Shown here piece by piece: positions 16,018-25,488 of a stretch of DNA of 64,000 bases (the stretch's first letter is position 1; every line of letters starts with the position of its first letter). This stretch comes from Mycolicibacter senuensis. GTDB taxonomy: Bacteria; Actinomycetota; Actinomycetes; Mycobacteriales; Mycobacteriaceae. The stretch spans positions 62,001 to 126,000 of the forward strand of contig NZ_LQPS01000036.1 in NCBI RefSeq assembly GCF_002101885.1, read 5' to 3'. A program made the position numbers and the translations under genes. The notes under the pieces were generated by a model. It ran no database searches, had not been told where the DNA came from, and was given only the letters and a program-made list of their open reading frames with translations.

Positions 16018-17232
16018 TCATGAATGCTCCTCGGGGAATTCGGGAGTCGGCTCTGGGCGGCGTTCTTCGACCGCACGACGGGATGGCGGCAGCGGGCGTC
16101 CGGACATTCCGTAATGCTTGCGCCCTTCGCCCGGGTAATACTCGCGCGGGCGTTGCGCCTCCCCGATCCATCCCTTCTCGGCGCGCGGATGTGCCACGAT
16201 CTGGCCGGCCTCGGGGTAGCCGCCGTAGCCATAATCGAATTCGTCGGGAGCGCCCTGGGCGATGATCCTGTCGACCAGCTGGATCAGATCGCGTGCCCGC
16301 AGCCCGGGCCAGCCGCTGAGCTGCAGCCGCCAGTGTGACGGCACCGCCGAGGCGCCGTGCAGCGCGCCCAGCACCCCGCCGGCGATCGCGGCGACCGTGT
16401 CGGTGTCACCACCGCCGCGCACCGCGGCCTCCAACGACAGTCGCAGGTGATCGGCGCGGAACACCTCGGCAGCCGGGTCATCGTCGGGAACCGCGGTGCC
16501 TGCGATGGCCGACCAGGCGCCCTGCAGCGCGGCGACCACCCAGCCGTTGTTGCGCGAAAACGCGCTGGGCTGGACGGTTTCCGCCTCGTCGAGACGCTGC
16601 GCCCAGACCTGGCGGCGCGCCGGATCGAGGTGTTGCATCCCGACGCGCGCGTCGAGTTCCCCCGTCAGCACCGCATGGCGGATCGTGGCGCACCACAGCA
16701 CGCAGGCATCCCCGGCGTCCGGGTCGTAGTGGGTGAGCTCGCTGACGGAGCGGGCGGCCGCGACCAGCCCGGCTTCGTCGTCAAGATAGGCCAGCGCCAC
16801 CGGCACGGTCCGCATCAGCGATCCGTTGCCGGCGCTGCGACCGGTGCGTTCGTGCAGTTCCCGGGACTCCTGCCGCGCGGTCTGCGCGCTGATTCCGCGC
16901 CGGGCTGCCGCCGAGAGCACCGAGCGGGTCTGCACACCGACGTCCTTGGCACCGTGCGACCACTGCAGCCAGCGGGCGACGACGGCGTCCAGTGCGGCAT
17001 CGGAGCGCAGATCGGCGCCGGTGGCGGCCACCTCGGCGATGGCGATGGCCATCGAGGTGTCGTCGGTCCACTCGCCGGGCGCAAACGGCCCGATTCCACC
17101 GCCGATCATGTCGACCGGCTCGCTCGGCCCGCGGGGGCCGTCGAACTCATACCCGGCGCCCAGGGCGTCGCCCGCGGCGGTGGCCAGCAGCGCCCCGCAC
17201 GCCCGATCCCGTTGTGCAGCAGTAAGGCCCAT
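16018..17232 (-). CDS. ADP-ribosylglycohydrolase family protein
   Basis: This 404-residue member of the ADP-ribosylglycohydrolase (DraG/ARH) family removes ADP-ribose from proteins or small molecules using a dimagnesium centre. Metal-binding motifs are clear: GDALGAGYEF, GEWTDDTSMA near residue 57, and GGDTDTVAAIAGGVLGA near 290. The C-terminal 110 residues hold a Pro/Arg-rich extension (SGRPLPPSRRAVEERRPEP). The start is supported by GAAAGGGGG. A PafBC-type promoter immediately upstream suggests induction by DNA damage, which would fit removal of damage-linked ADP-ribose marks. Confidence 0.9.
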   Translation of the reverse strand: MGLTAAQRDRACGALLATAAGDALGAGYEFDGPRGPSEPVDMIGGGIGPFAPGEWTDDTSMAIAIAEVAATGADLRSDAALDAVVARWLQWSHGAKDVGVQTRSVLSAAARRGISAQTARQESRELHERTGRSAGNGSLMRTVPVALAYLDDEAGLVAAARSVSELTHYDPDAGDACVLWCATIRHAVLTGELDARVGMQHLDPARRQVWAQRLDEAETVQPSAFSRNNGWVVAALQGAWSAIAGTAVPDDDPAAEVFRADHLRLSLEAAVRGGGDTDTVAAIAGGVLGALHGASAVPSHWRLQLSGWPGLRARDLIQLVDRIIAQGAPDEFDYGYGGYPEAGQIVAHPRAEKGWIGEAQRPREYYPGEGRKHYGMSGRPLPPSRRAVEERRPEPTPEFPEEHS

Positions 17233-17267
17233 AACCGCGCCCCCTTTCGTCCAGAACAGCTGACGTC

Positions 17268-17290
17268 AGGTTATCGGCGGGCACCGACAA
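17268..17290 (-). promoter_or_regulatory. PafBC-type DNA-damage promoter of the ADP-ribosylglycohydrolase gene
   Basis: The minus strand reads TTGTCGGTG-N8-TAACCT, a full match to the RecA-NDp consensus. The predicted transcript would start near 17261, about 30 nt before the ATG. It is 29 bp from an oppositely oriented, slightly weaker copy driving the ankyrin gene. Confidence 0.8.
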
Positions 17291-17318
17291 CCCTCCCCGG
17301 CCGAACGACCGACAGTTA

Positions 17319-17341
17319 TTGTCGGACCCCCTCGCTAACTT
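17319..17341 (+). promoter_or_regulatory. PafBC-like promoter of the ankyrin-repeat gene
   Basis: The plus strand reads TTGTCGGAC-N8-TAACTT. This keeps the core TTGTCG and the exact 8-nt spacing but differs from the consensus at one of the last positions (GAC for GTG). The -10 is 6 nt before the ATG, so the message would be leaderless. The upstream half lies in a perfect inverted repeat, CCGACA-N5-TGTCGG (17309-17325). Confidence 0.6.
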
Positions 17342-17347
17342 CGAGCC

Positions 17348-18025
17348 ATGGACGAACCACCTTTAGATTGGCCCGGCGTGTTGGAACCCTCGCTGCTTCC
17401 GGAGGAAGCCATCACCGTCGGGCACCGACTGGCCGATGCGGCCCAAGCCGGTGACTGGCCGGCGCTCGTCGATCTGCTGGACGCCACCCGCGCGCTCAGC
17501 GTCAACCAGTGGCGGCCCGGCGCCGCGGACTGGCTCACCCCGCTGCACCAGGCCGCCCGGCACGGCGCACCGACCGAAGTCGTTGCCGCACTGCTGGAAC
17601 GCGGTGCGCTGCGCTGCCTGCGCGACGCCCGCGGCTGGACGGCGCGTGATGCGGCCGAGGATGCCGGCGGTTCAGCGGCGCTGCTCGCCCTGCTCGCCCC
17701 GCCACCGTCGCCGCTGACCGCCGAACGCATCCGCACCCTCGACGCCAACCTGGAGTGGGCGATCGACGGCACCATCCGCACCGCGGGACTGCTGGACGGC
17801 TACAGCGACCACGACCTGCGGCGGACGCTGCGCTATCCCCCGGTCGCGGTGCTGCACGAAGCGCCCGGCGCCGCGCTGCACTGTGCGATCCCCGGGCTGC
17901 CCGGCGGCATCCGGGTGATGCTGCGGTGCGGGTACCTGGAGGTCGCCGGCGTCGGGGCGGCCGCCGGGCAGACCCAGGTGATCACCCACCGGGGTGCGGT
18001 GCTGACCACCGAAGGCAGCACCTGA
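17348..18025 (+). CDS. Ankyrin-repeat protein
   Basis: The 225-residue cytoplasmic protein has two recognisable ankyrin-like units (DWLTPLHQAARHGAPTEVVAALLERGA and DARGWTARDAAEDAGGSAALLALL) after a helical N-terminus. A beta-rich C-terminal domain of about 100 residues follows (YPPVAVLHEAPGAALHCAIPGLPGG) that I do not recognise. Ankyrin repeats bind partner proteins. It is divergent from the ADP-ribosylglycohydrolase gene, and the two share a 115-bp intergenic region with back-to-back damage-type promoters. Confidence 0.75.
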   Translation: MDEPPLDWPGVLEPSLLPEEAITVGHRLADAAQAGDWPALVDLLDATRALSVNQWRPGAADWLTPLHQAARHGAPTEVVAALLERGALRCLRDARGWTARDAAEDAGGSAALLALLAPPPSPLTAERIRTLDANLEWAIDGTIRTAGLLDGYSDHDLRRTLRYPPVAVLHEAPGAALHCAIPGLPGGIRVMLRCGYLEVAGVGAAAGQTQVITHRGAVLTTEGST

Positions 18026-18048
18026 CCGTCGCGCGTACCGTGACGGCC

Positions 18049-18924
18049 ATGGCTTTCACACTCGCTGACACCCCGGATCAACGCGGCCGCACGTTCGTCG
18101 TGACCGGCGCCAATGGCGGCTTGGGTGAGGTCGTCACCCGCACCCTGGCCGCCCACGGCGCCACCGTGGTGATGGCCTGCCGCAACACCGCCAAGGCCCA
18201 GCAGATCGCCGACGGCATCGAGGGCGACGTGACGGTGGCGGCGCTGGATCTGGGCAGTCAGGCCTCGGTGCGCGACTTCGCCGCGCAGCAGGGCGGCTTC
18301 GACGTGCTGGTCAACAACGCCGGGGTGATGAACATCCCGAGGAAACGGACCGTCGACGGGTTCGAGATGCAGTTCGGCGTCAATCACCTCGGCCACTTCG
18401 CGCTGACCGGCCTGCTGCTCGACCGCATCGGCGACCGGGTGGTGACGGTGTCGAGCATCGCCCACAAGCAGACCCCGAAGTTCTGGATCGACGATCTCAA
18501 CTACGAAAACCGGTTCTACCAGCGCAACCTGGCCTATGCGCAGTCCAAGCTGGCCAACCTGATGTTCGCCCGGGAGCTGCAGCGCCGGCTGCGCGCCGCC
18601 GGCTCGCCGCTGCGCTCCTACGCGGTGCACCCCGGGGTGTCGGCCACCGAGTTGTTCGACAACGACAAGACACTGCCGGGACTGGTCTCCAAGTACGGCA
18701 TGGCGGTCATCGGCCAGGCGCCCGAGCGGGCCGCCGAGTCGATCGTGTTCGCTGCCACCGCCCCCGACGCCGACCCGGACACCTACTGGGGGCCGACCAA
18801 GCTGAGCCAGGCGCGCGGCCCGGTCGGCCCGTGCCCGTCGACCAAGCTGTCGCAGGATCGGCAGCTGTGGCGGCGGTTGTGGGAGGAGTCGGAGAAGATG
18901 ACCGGGGTCAGCTACCCGCTGTGA
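18049..18924 (+). CDS. SDR family oxidoreductase (retinol-dehydrogenase-like)
   Basis: The 291-residue classical SDR has TGANGGLG for NAD(P) binding, LVNNAGVM, the catalytic serine in VTVSSIAHK, and the YAQSKLAN Tyr-Lys motif. VHPGVSATEL after it is typical of the retinol dehydrogenase/WW-oxidoreductase-like group. The substrate is unknown. The ATG lies 7 nt after TACCGT and is probably leaderless, so the gene can be transcribed apart from the ankyrin gene 23 bp upstream. Confidence 0.87.
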   Translation: MAFTLADTPDQRGRTFVVTGANGGLGEVVTRTLAAHGATVVMACRNTAKAQQIADGIEGDVTVAALDLGSQASVRDFAAQQGGFDVLVNNAGVMNIPRKRTVDGFEMQFGVNHLGHFALTGLLLDRIGDRVVTVSSIAHKQTPKFWIDDLNYENRFYQRNLAYAQSKLANLMFARELQRRLRAAGSPLRSYAVHPGVSATELFDNDKTLPGLVSKYGMAVIGQAPERAAESIVFAATAPDADPDTYWGPTKLSQARGPVGPCPSTKLSQDRQLWRRLWEESEKMTGVSYPL

Positions 18925-19148
18925 CCCGGCGCGCCGCTCGGGTCGATGGCACCGGCCGCGGCGCTCGCCACCTCGGCGCCACAACAGCAACGGCCGCCAC
19001 TACTCCGAAGCGGTGACGGGTGTGACACACGGGACTCAGCCCGGATAACGACGCGGCAACGCAGAAGATAAATTGGCCTTCCACCCCAGCTCACCGGTTA
19101 AGTTGTGGCGAGCCGCAGTCTGCGGTACCAGACGGACCGAAAGTGATC

Positions 19149-21515
19149 ATGCGAGTTGATGGGCGCGACGTCGCCGTCACCGGCAACCTGCTGCAGCCGC
19201 TGACGCGACGCACCAACGACATTGTGCGTCTGGTGCTGGCGACGTTGTTCCTCGCGACAGTCATCACCAGCTCCCTGGTCACCCGCTACGAATGGGTGAC
19301 GCTGGAGCGCTCGGTGTCTCAGATCATCGGAGTGCTCTCCCCCACCCACGCCAACCAGGTCTACCTGGCCTACGGCATCGCCATCGTGGTGTTGCCGTTC
19401 GCCATCCTGATCGGCCTGGTCGTCTCGCGGCGATGGAAACTGCTGGCGGCCTACGCGATCTCCGGGCTGCTCGCGGTGGCGTCGCTGTCCATTCGCAGCA
19501 CCGGGCTGGCCGCACCGAGCTGGCACTTCGACCTGTCCGAGCGGCTGGCCACCACGCTGGCCCAGTTCCTCGACGACCCGCGGTGGATCGCCATGCTCGC
19601 GGCGATGCTCACCGTCTCCGGCCCGTGGCTGCCGGCGCGCTGGCGGCGCTGGTGGTGGGCGCTGCTGCTGGCGTTCGTGCCGATCCACCTGGTGGTCAGC
19701 GCCATCGTGCCGGCCCGCTCACTGCTCGGTCTGGCCGTCGGCTGGTTCGTCGGGGCACTGGTGATCCTGATCGTCGGCACGCCCGCACTCGAGGTCCCGC
19801 TGGACGGCGCCGTGCGAAGCCTGGCCCGGCGCGGCTGCACCGTCACCGAACTGACGGTCGTCCGCCCGGCCGGCCGCGGCCCGCTGGTGCTGTCCACCGT
19901 CGGCAAGCACCCGGTGCTCATCGAGTTGTACGGCCCCAACCAACGCAGCGGCGGCGCGGTGCGCCAACTGTGGCGCAAGTTCCGGCTGCGCACCACCGAG
20001 ACCGCACCACTGCACGCCTCACTGCATCGCGCCGTCGAGCATCGTGCACTGATGGCGATCGCCGTCGGCGAGACCGGGGTCGCCAACGCCGACATCGTCG
20101 CGCTGGCCTCCCTCGACCGGGGCTGGACGCTGTATGCGCACACCCTGCCGCGCGGCACCCCGCTGGCCGATTGCACCACTCAAACCCCGGTGGGCAAAGC
20201 CTGGGAGTCGTTGCGGCGGCTGCACGACCAACAGATCTCCCACGGCGACCTGCGCAGCAAGGAGATGACGGTCGAGCACGGCACCGTGCTGTTCGGCGGC
20301 TTCGGCAACGCCGAATACGGCGCCACCGACGCCCAGCTGCAATCCGATATCGCCCAGTTGCTGGTGACGACGTCGTCGCTGTACGACGCGGACAAAGCTG
20401 TGGCCGCCGCGATCGAGCACTTCGGCCGCACCGCGGTGCTGGCCGCCTCACGCCGCCTCACCAAATCGGCGGTCCCGGCTCGGCTCCGCAAGGCGGTGCC
20501 CGACGCCGGTGCGGTGATGGCCGCCGCCCGCGAAGAGGTCAAGCACCAGACCAACACTCAGGAGATCCAGACCAAGACCATCACCCGCCTGACCCGCAGC
20601 CAGCTGATCCAGCTGGTACTGCTGGTCGGGCTGGTCTACGTCGCCTATCCGTTCATCAGCCAGGTCCCGACGTTCTTCTCCCAACTGCGGAACGCGAACT
20701 GGTCGTGGGCACTCGTCGGGCTCATCGTGTCCTCGCTGACCTATGTCGGTGCGGCGGGTGCGCTGTGGGCCTGCACCAACGGCTCGGTCCGGTTCCGCAA
20801 CCTGGCGATCATGCAGGTGGCCAACACGTTTGCCGCGACCACCACCCCGGCCGGGGTAGGCGGGCTGGCGTTGAGCACCCGATTTCTGGTCAAGGGCGGG
20901 CTGAGCACGCTGCGTGCCACCGCCGCGGTCGCGTTGCAGCAGTCGGTGCAGGTGATCGTGCACGTGATCCTGCTGGTCGTCTTCACCACCGCCGCGGGCG
21001 CCCGCGCCGACCTGTCGCACTTCGTGCCCAGCGCCACCATGCTGTATCTGATCGCCGGCGTGGCCCTGGGGCTGGCCGGCACCTTCCTACTGGTGCCCAA
21101 CCTGCGCCGGTGGTTGACCACGGCGCTGCGCCCACGCCTCACCGAGGTCACCGGCGATCTGCTGGACCTGGCCCGCGAACCCAAGCGGCTGGCGTTGATC
21201 GTGCTGGGCGCCGCCGGCACCACTCTGGGGGCGGCACTGGCCTTGTGGGCCAGCGTGGAGGCGTTCGGCGGCAACACCTCGTTCGTCACCGTCACGGTGG
21301 TGACGATGGTCGGCGGCACCCTGGCCTCGGCCGCCCCGACACCCGGCGGGGTGGGTGCGGTCGAAGCAGCCCTGATCGGCGGGCTGGCCGCGTTCGGGGT
21401 GCCCGCCGCCCTGGCGGTGCCGTCGGTGCTGCTCTACCGGGTGCTGACCTGCTGGCTGCCGGTGTTCGTCGGCTGGCCGGTGATGCGATGGCTGACAGCC
21501 AACGAGATGATCTGA
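19149..21515 (+). CDS. Large membrane protein: N-terminal membrane domain, degenerate kinase-like segment, LPG-synthase-type flippase domain
   Basis: The 788-residue protein has five or six N-terminal helices (about 20-220). A soluble segment follows (about 230-470) with QQISHGDLRSKEMTV and LFGGFGNAEYG, a degenerate kinase/phosphotransferase core. The C-terminal domain (about 490-780) has seven or more helices resembling the lysylphosphatidylglycerol synthase membrane region/UPF0104: NTFAATTTPAGVGGLALSTRF and SAAPTPGGVGAVEAAL. A role in lipid translocation is likely, but no aminoacyl-transferase domain is present. The start could also be a GTG two codons earlier. Confidence 0.8.
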   Translation: MRVDGRDVAVTGNLLQPLTRRTNDIVRLVLATLFLATVITSSLVTRYEWVTLERSVSQIIGVLSPTHANQVYLAYGIAIVVLPFAILIGLVVSRRWKLLAAYAISGLLAVASLSIRSTGLAAPSWHFDLSERLATTLAQFLDDPRWIAMLAAMLTVSGPWLPARWRRWWWALLLAFVPIHLVVSAIVPARSLLGLAVGWFVGALVILIVGTPALEVPLDGAVRSLARRGCTVTELTVVRPAGRGPLVLSTVGKHPVLIELYGPNQRSGGAVRQLWRKFRLRTTETAPLHASLHRAVEHRALMAIAVGETGVANADIVALASLDRGWTLYAHTLPRGTPLADCTTQTPVGKAWESLRRLHDQQISHGDLRSKEMTVEHGTVLFGGFGNAEYGATDAQLQSDIAQLLVTTSSLYDADKAVAAAIEHFGRTAVLAASRRLTKSAVPARLRKAVPDAGAVMAAAREEVKHQTNTQEIQTKTITRLTRSQLIQLVLLVGLVYVAYPFISQVPTFFSQLRNANWSWALVGLIVSSLTYVGAAGALWACTNGSVRFRNLAIMQVANTFAATTTPAGVGGLALSTRFLVKGGLSTLRATAAVALQQSVQVIVHVILLVVFTTAAGARADLSHFVPSATMLYLIAGVALGLAGTFLLVPNLRRWLTTALRPRLTEVTGDLLDLAREPKRLALIVLGAAGTTLGAALALWASVEAFGGNTSFVTVTVVTMVGGTLASAAPTPGGVGAVEAALIGGLAAFGVPAALAVPSVLLYRVLTCWLPVFVGWPVMRWLTANEMI

Positions 21516-21519
21516 GCCG

Positions 21520-22686
21520 ATGCGGATCGCGATCAGTGGTGCCGGAGTCGCCGGAACGGCGCTCGCGTACTGGCTGCACCGCACCGGGCACACCCCGACC
21601 GTGATCGAGCAGGCGCCGGCGTTTCGTTCCGGCGGCTACATGATCGACTTCTGGGGTGTCGGCTACACCGTCGCACAACGCATGGGCATCGAGGAGCAAC
21701 TCCTCGACAAGGGCTATCAGATCGAGTCCGTGCGGTCCGTCGCCGCCGACGGCCGCACCGTGGCGGCGTTGGACGCCAGCGTGTTTCGCCATCTGATCGG
21801 CGAAGACTTCACCAGCCTGCCGCGCGGCGATCTGGCCGACACCATTCACGGTGCCCTCGCCGAGGACGTGGAGATGATCTACGGCGAAAGCATCACCGCC
21901 GTAGCCGAATACGACGACGGCGTCCGGGTGTCGTTCACCCACGCCGACCCGCGCGAGTTCGACCTGCTGATCGGCGCCGACGGGCTGCACTCCAATGTGC
22001 GCCGACTGGTCTTCGGCCCGAACGGCGACTTCGAGCACTACCTGGGCTGCAAGGTGGCCGCCGCCATCGTCGAGGGCTATCGGCCCCGTGACGAACTGGC
22101 GTACGTGAGCTACGCGGTGCCGGGCCGACAGGTGTCTCGGGTCGCGCTGCGCGACGATCAGACCCTGGTGCTGTTCGTGTTCCGGGACCCGTCGCCGGAC
22201 CTGGCCCCGGATCCGAAATCGGTGCTGCGTCAACAGTTCGCCGATGCCGGCTGGGAGTGCCCGCAGCTGCTGGCCGCCGTAGACGATGTCGACGAGTTGT
22301 ATTTCGACGTGGTCAGCCAGGTCCGGATGCCGGACTGGTCGCGGGGCCGGGTGTTGTTGGCCGGTGACGCCGCCGGCTGCATCTCGCTGCTCGGCGGCGA
22401 GGGCACCGGCCTGGCCATCACCGAGGCCTATGTGCTGGCCGGTGAGCTGCACCGGGCCGGCGGCGACCACCGGCGCGCCTTCACCGCCTACCAGAAGCGA
22501 CTGCGGCCGTTCATCGACGCGAAACAGTCCGGCGCGCAACAGTTCCTGGGGTTCTTCGCCACCCGGACACGCTTCGGGCTGTGGTTCCGCAACCTGGCGA
22601 TCCGGGCGATGAACCTGCGCTTGCTGACGAGGCTGTTCGCCGGCAGCGTGCGCGACGACTTCGACCTGCCCGACTACCCGATCTGA
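21520..22686 (+). CDS. FAD-dependent aromatic-ring-type monooxygenase
   Basis: The 388-residue flavoprotein begins with the FAD-binding ISGAGVAGTALAYWLHRTGH. It has the DG motif LLIGADGLHSNVRRL and the GD motif VLLAGDAAGCISLLGGEGTGLAI. Class A monooxygenases of this kind hydroxylate small molecules with NAD(P)H and oxygen. The substrate is unknown. It starts 4 bp after the membrane protein gene, so the two probably form an operon. It converges on the VapC gene with a 6-bp gap. Confidence 0.88.
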   Translation: MRIAISGAGVAGTALAYWLHRTGHTPTVIEQAPAFRSGGYMIDFWGVGYTVAQRMGIEEQLLDKGYQIESVRSVAADGRTVAALDASVFRHLIGEDFTSLPRGDLADTIHGALAEDVEMIYGESITAVAEYDDGVRVSFTHADPREFDLLIGADGLHSNVRRLVFGPNGDFEHYLGCKVAAAIVEGYRPRDELAYVSYAVPGRQVSRVALRDDQTLVLFVFRDPSPDLAPDPKSVLRQQFADAGWECPQLLAAVDDVDELYFDVVSQVRMPDWSRGRVLLAGDAAGCISLLGGEGTGLAITEAYVLAGELHRAGGDHRRAFTAYQKRLRPFIDAKQSGAQQFLGFFATRTRFGLWFRNLAIRAMNLRLLTRLFAGSVRDDFDLPDYPI

Positions 22687-22692
22687 TCCCGG

Positions 22693-23097
22693 TCAGCGCA
22701 GCGATGTGGTCATCAGGCCGGTTATCCCCTCGATGACCTCGAAGTCGGTGTCACGGTGCGCAACCCGGGCGTGATGACGCAGCGCGACCGCGGCGATAAG
22801 GCAGTCGTTGATGCTGCGAATCGTCTGCCCGGTGCTTCTGGCAGCACGGTAGATGTCAGCGGCCGAACGAAAGTCGGTTGCCGTCTCGACCTGCAGCGAT
22901 GACAACCCGTTGACCAGCCGCTCAAGCTTTCGGTAGGTCTGCTCGTTGCTTGCTCCGGCCAAGATCTCCGTCGCGATCGGCTCGCAGGTCACTACTTGAT
23001 CTGGTTCGTCGGAGAGCAGCCGCCGCACTTCCAGTGCTGCCGCCGACCCGGTTGCCCGGAAGTATTCGATCCATACCGAGGTGTCGACCAGAATCAT
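22693..23097 (-). CDS. vapC11: PIN-domain toxin VapC11-like
   Basis: The 134-residue PIN ribonuclease closely resembles M. tuberculosis VapC11: [31 protein letters not shown], and [22 protein letters not shown]. Catalytic acids are Asp5, the Glu in CEPIATEIL, and the Asp residues in INDCLIA and HRDTDF. VapC11 of M. tuberculosis is a tRNA-cutting endoribonuclease; the same target is only inferred here. It overlaps the antitoxin gene by 4 bp. Confidence 0.9.
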   Translation of the reverse strand: MILVDTSVWIEYFRATGSAAALEVRRLLSDEPDQVVTCEPIATEILAGASNEQTYRKLERLVNGLSSLQVETATDFRSAADIYRAARSTGQTIRSINDCLIAAVALRHHARVAHRDTDFEVIEGITGLMTTSLR

Positions 23098-23306
23098 CCG
23101 AGTTCGCCGGGTTGTTCGCTGCGCAACTCATCGAGGTCACCCGCCCACCCGATGCCCTCGAGGCCCAGCAGAAACTCACGGGTCAACGGCGCGCCGACGA
23201 GACGGCGTAACGCCAGGTCAACAGCCGCTTTCTTGGTGGTCACGCCGAACCGCCGCATCACCTCAGCGGTGAGCTCGTCATCGATCTCGATGTTGGTGCG
23301 TGCCAT
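23094..23306 (-). CDS. vapB11: Antitoxin VapB11-like
   Basis: The 70-residue protein begins [21 protein letters not shown] with a [17 protein letters not shown] helix pair. This is the VapB/MazE-associated RHH type found with VapC11. The acidic tail ([13 protein letters not shown]) likely neutralises the toxin. The ATG lies 6 nt after TATTTT in an AT-rich spacer, so it should be leaderless and autoregulated. Confidence 0.9.
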   Translation of the reverse strand: MARTNIEIDDELTAEVMRRFGVTTKKAAVDLALRRLVGAPLTREFLLGLEGIGWAGDLDELRSEQPGELG

Positions 23307-23329
23307 ACACTAAAAATACACCTTCTCCG

Positions 23330-24409
23330 TTACCCGGCCCCGGCAGCGGCATAGACCCGGCTGAGTTCCGGCTCGACGTAGCCGGCGGCCAGCACCGCGG
23401 ACCGCACCGCCTCGCCGACCTTCAGCGTGAGTTCGGCCGGCACCAGCGCGATCACGCAGCCACCGAACCCACCGCCGGTCATCCGGGCGCCCAGGGCTCC
23501 GGCGGCCAACGCGGCATCGGCGATCACGTCGAGGCGGCCGGTGGTGATCTCGAAGTCGTCGCGCATCGAGTCGTGCGATGCGGTCAACAACCTCCCGGCC
23601 GCGGCGAAGTCCAACTCCGCGCAGGCCGCAACAAAATCCAGCACCCGCTCGTTCTCGGTCAGCACATGGCGGGCCCGGCGCGCATCGACCGGGTCGATGA
23701 CGCCGTCGAGCACCGACACACCCCGGTGCTGCACATCGCGCAGCGATGCCACCCCCAGCGCCGCGGCGGCCCGCTCGCAGGACGCCCGGCGGGCGGCGTA
23801 CTCGCCGCCGACGTGGCCGTGGCGCTGACCGGAGTCGAACAGCAGCAGCGTCACTCCGGAGGCGTCCGGGTCGAAGGGCACCGGATGCACCGCGAGGTCA
23901 CGGAAGTCGATGAGCACCGCGGTCGAGACCTCCCCGAACAATGACGACAGCTGGTCGAGCAATCCCGTTGGCGCGCCGACGTAGTCGTTCTCGGCGCGCT
24001 GGCCGATACGGGCCTGTTCGATCCGGTCGAGGCGCACCCCGGCCGCGGTGGTCAGCGCGCCGAGCACCGCGCACTCCAGCGCCGCCGACGACGACAGGCC
24101 CGAACCGATCGGCACGTCGCTGCTGATCGTCATGGTGCCGCCGGGCACCGCGACCCCGCGCTCACGCAGCGCCCAGATCACCCCGGCGACATAGGCGGCC
24201 CAGCCGGTGACCCCGCCGGGGACGGTGTCCAGCGGGATGCGCACCGAGGCGTCGGCGCGATCCGACAGCACGGTGAGCGTGTCGACCTCCGACGGGGTGA
24301 ACGTGACGCTGGTGCGCTGCGGCAACGCGATCGGCAGCGCGAAACCGCCGTTGTAGTCGGTGTGTTCACCGATCAGGTTGACCCGGCCCGGCGCGGAGTA
24401 GCTGATCAC
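23330..24409 (-). CDS. galK: Galactokinase
   Basis: The 359-residue GHMP kinase phosphorylates galactose to galactose-1-phosphate in the Leloir pathway. The substrate signature [19 protein letters not shown] lies at the N-terminus. The ATP-binding loop [18 protein letters not shown] is near residue 115, and [14 protein letters not shown] is near the C-terminus. The GTG start overlaps the galT stop (GTGA), so the two are translationally coupled. It is the last gene of the leftward operon. Confidence 0.95.
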   Translation of the reverse strand: MISYSAPGRVNLIGEHTDYNGGFALPIALPQRTSVTFTPSEVDTLTVLSDRADASVRIPLDTVPGGVTGWAAYVAGVIWALRERGVAVPGGTMTISSDVPIGSGLSSSAALECAVLGALTTAAGVRLDRIEQARIGQRAENDYVGAPTGLLDQLSSLFGEVSTAVLIDFRDLAVHPVPFDPDASGVTLLLFDSGQRHGHVGGEYAARRASCERAAAALGVASLRDVQHRGVSVLDGVIDPVDARRARHVLTENERVLDFVAACAELDFAAAGRLLTASHDSMRDDFEITTGRLDVIADAALAAGALGARMTGGGFGGCVIALVPAELTLKVGEAVRSAVLAAGYVEPELSRVYAAAGAG

Positions 24410-25488
24410 AGCGCACGCAGCCTGGCGGCGACGGCTTCCGGGGTGACGTCGGCGATGAAGGCGTCCATCGCCGATTCGGATGCCGCCAGATACTTCAGCT
24501 TGGTGGCGCTGCGCCGGATCGACATCAGCTCGACATGGAAGTAGCCGTCGACCTGCGCACCCTCGGGGCGGTACTGGTGCAGCGCGGCCATATACGGCAG
24601 CGGGGCGTCGTAGATCCGGTCGAAGCGGCCCAACAGATCCCGGTAGATCACCGCGAAGTCGTCCAGCTCGGCCTCGGTCAGCTCGGTCAGGTTGTGCACG
24701 CACCGATTCGGGTACAGGTGCACCTCCACCGGCCAGCGGGCCGCGAACGGCACGAATGCGGTGAAGTGCTCGCTGCGCGCCACGATGCGGGCACCGTCGG
24801 CCAGCTCGGCGGCCAGCAGATCGGCGAACAGATTGCCGCCGTGGGTGATTCGATGCTCACGGGCCTGGGCCAGCATCGCGGCGGTGCGCGGGGTCAGATA
24901 CGGGTAGCCGTAGATCTGGCCGTGCGGGTGACCTAGCGTCACGCCGATCTCCTCGCCGCGGTTCTCGAAGCAGAACACCTGCTCGACACCGGGCCGGTTC
25001 AGCAGGTCGGCGGTGCGGTGCCGCCAGGCCTGCACCACCAGCAAGGCGTGCGCCGCGGGCAGGTCGCCGAACGAGCCGGTGTGATCGGCCGAGAAACAGA
25101 TCACCTCGCAGCGCCCGACACCCGGTGCGGCAACGAATCCGGCGCCCTCGGGCGGTGTGGCAACCACCGCCCCGGCCCCGGCCAGGCTGGGGAACCGGTT
25201 CTCGAAGACCACCACGTCGTAGTCGGCCGCGGGTACCTCGCTGGTCAGCCCGTTCGGTCCCGGGCACAGCGGGCACGCCTCGGCAGGCGGGTGATAGGTG
25301 CGGTCCTGGCGCTGCGCGGCGATGATCACCCACTGGCCGGTGGTGCGGTCGAACCGCAGTTGCGTGGGCTCGGGGTCGCGCGGCGGCAGCGGCCGGCGGT
25401 CGGGCACCGGAGCCGGGGTGTGGCCCGGCAGCGTGAAGAACAACAGGTCGCGGCCGTCGGCCAGCGTCCAACCGGTCGGGCCTCTCAC
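24406..25488 (-). CDS. galT: Galactose-1-phosphate uridylyltransferase
   Basis: The 360-residue enzyme exchanges UMP between UDP-glucose and galactose-1-phosphate. The nucleophilic histidine is in [18 protein letters not shown] near residue 90 and later histidines may bind metal, and VEVHLYPNR is conserved. The GTG start overlaps the stop of the DUF309 gene (GTGA), so it is preferred over the much longer open frame. No galE is nearby. Confidence 0.93.
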   Translation of the reverse strand: MRGPTGWTLADGRDLLFFTLPGHTPAPVPDRRPLPPRDPEPTQLRFDRTTGQWVIIAAQRQDRTYHPPAEACPLCPGPNGLTSEVPAADYDVVVFENRFPSLAGAGAVVATPPEGAGFVAAPGVGRCEVICFSADHTGSFGDLPAAHALLVVQAWRHRTADLLNRPGVEQVFCFENRGEEIGVTLGHPHGQIYGYPYLTPRTAAMLAQAREHRITHGGNLFADLLAAELADGARIVARSEHFTAFVPFAARWPVEVHLYPNRCVHNLTELTEAELDDFAVIYRDLLGRFDRIYDAPLPYMAALHQYRPEGAQVDGYFHVELMSIRRSATKLKYLAASESAMDAFIADVTPEAVAARLRAL

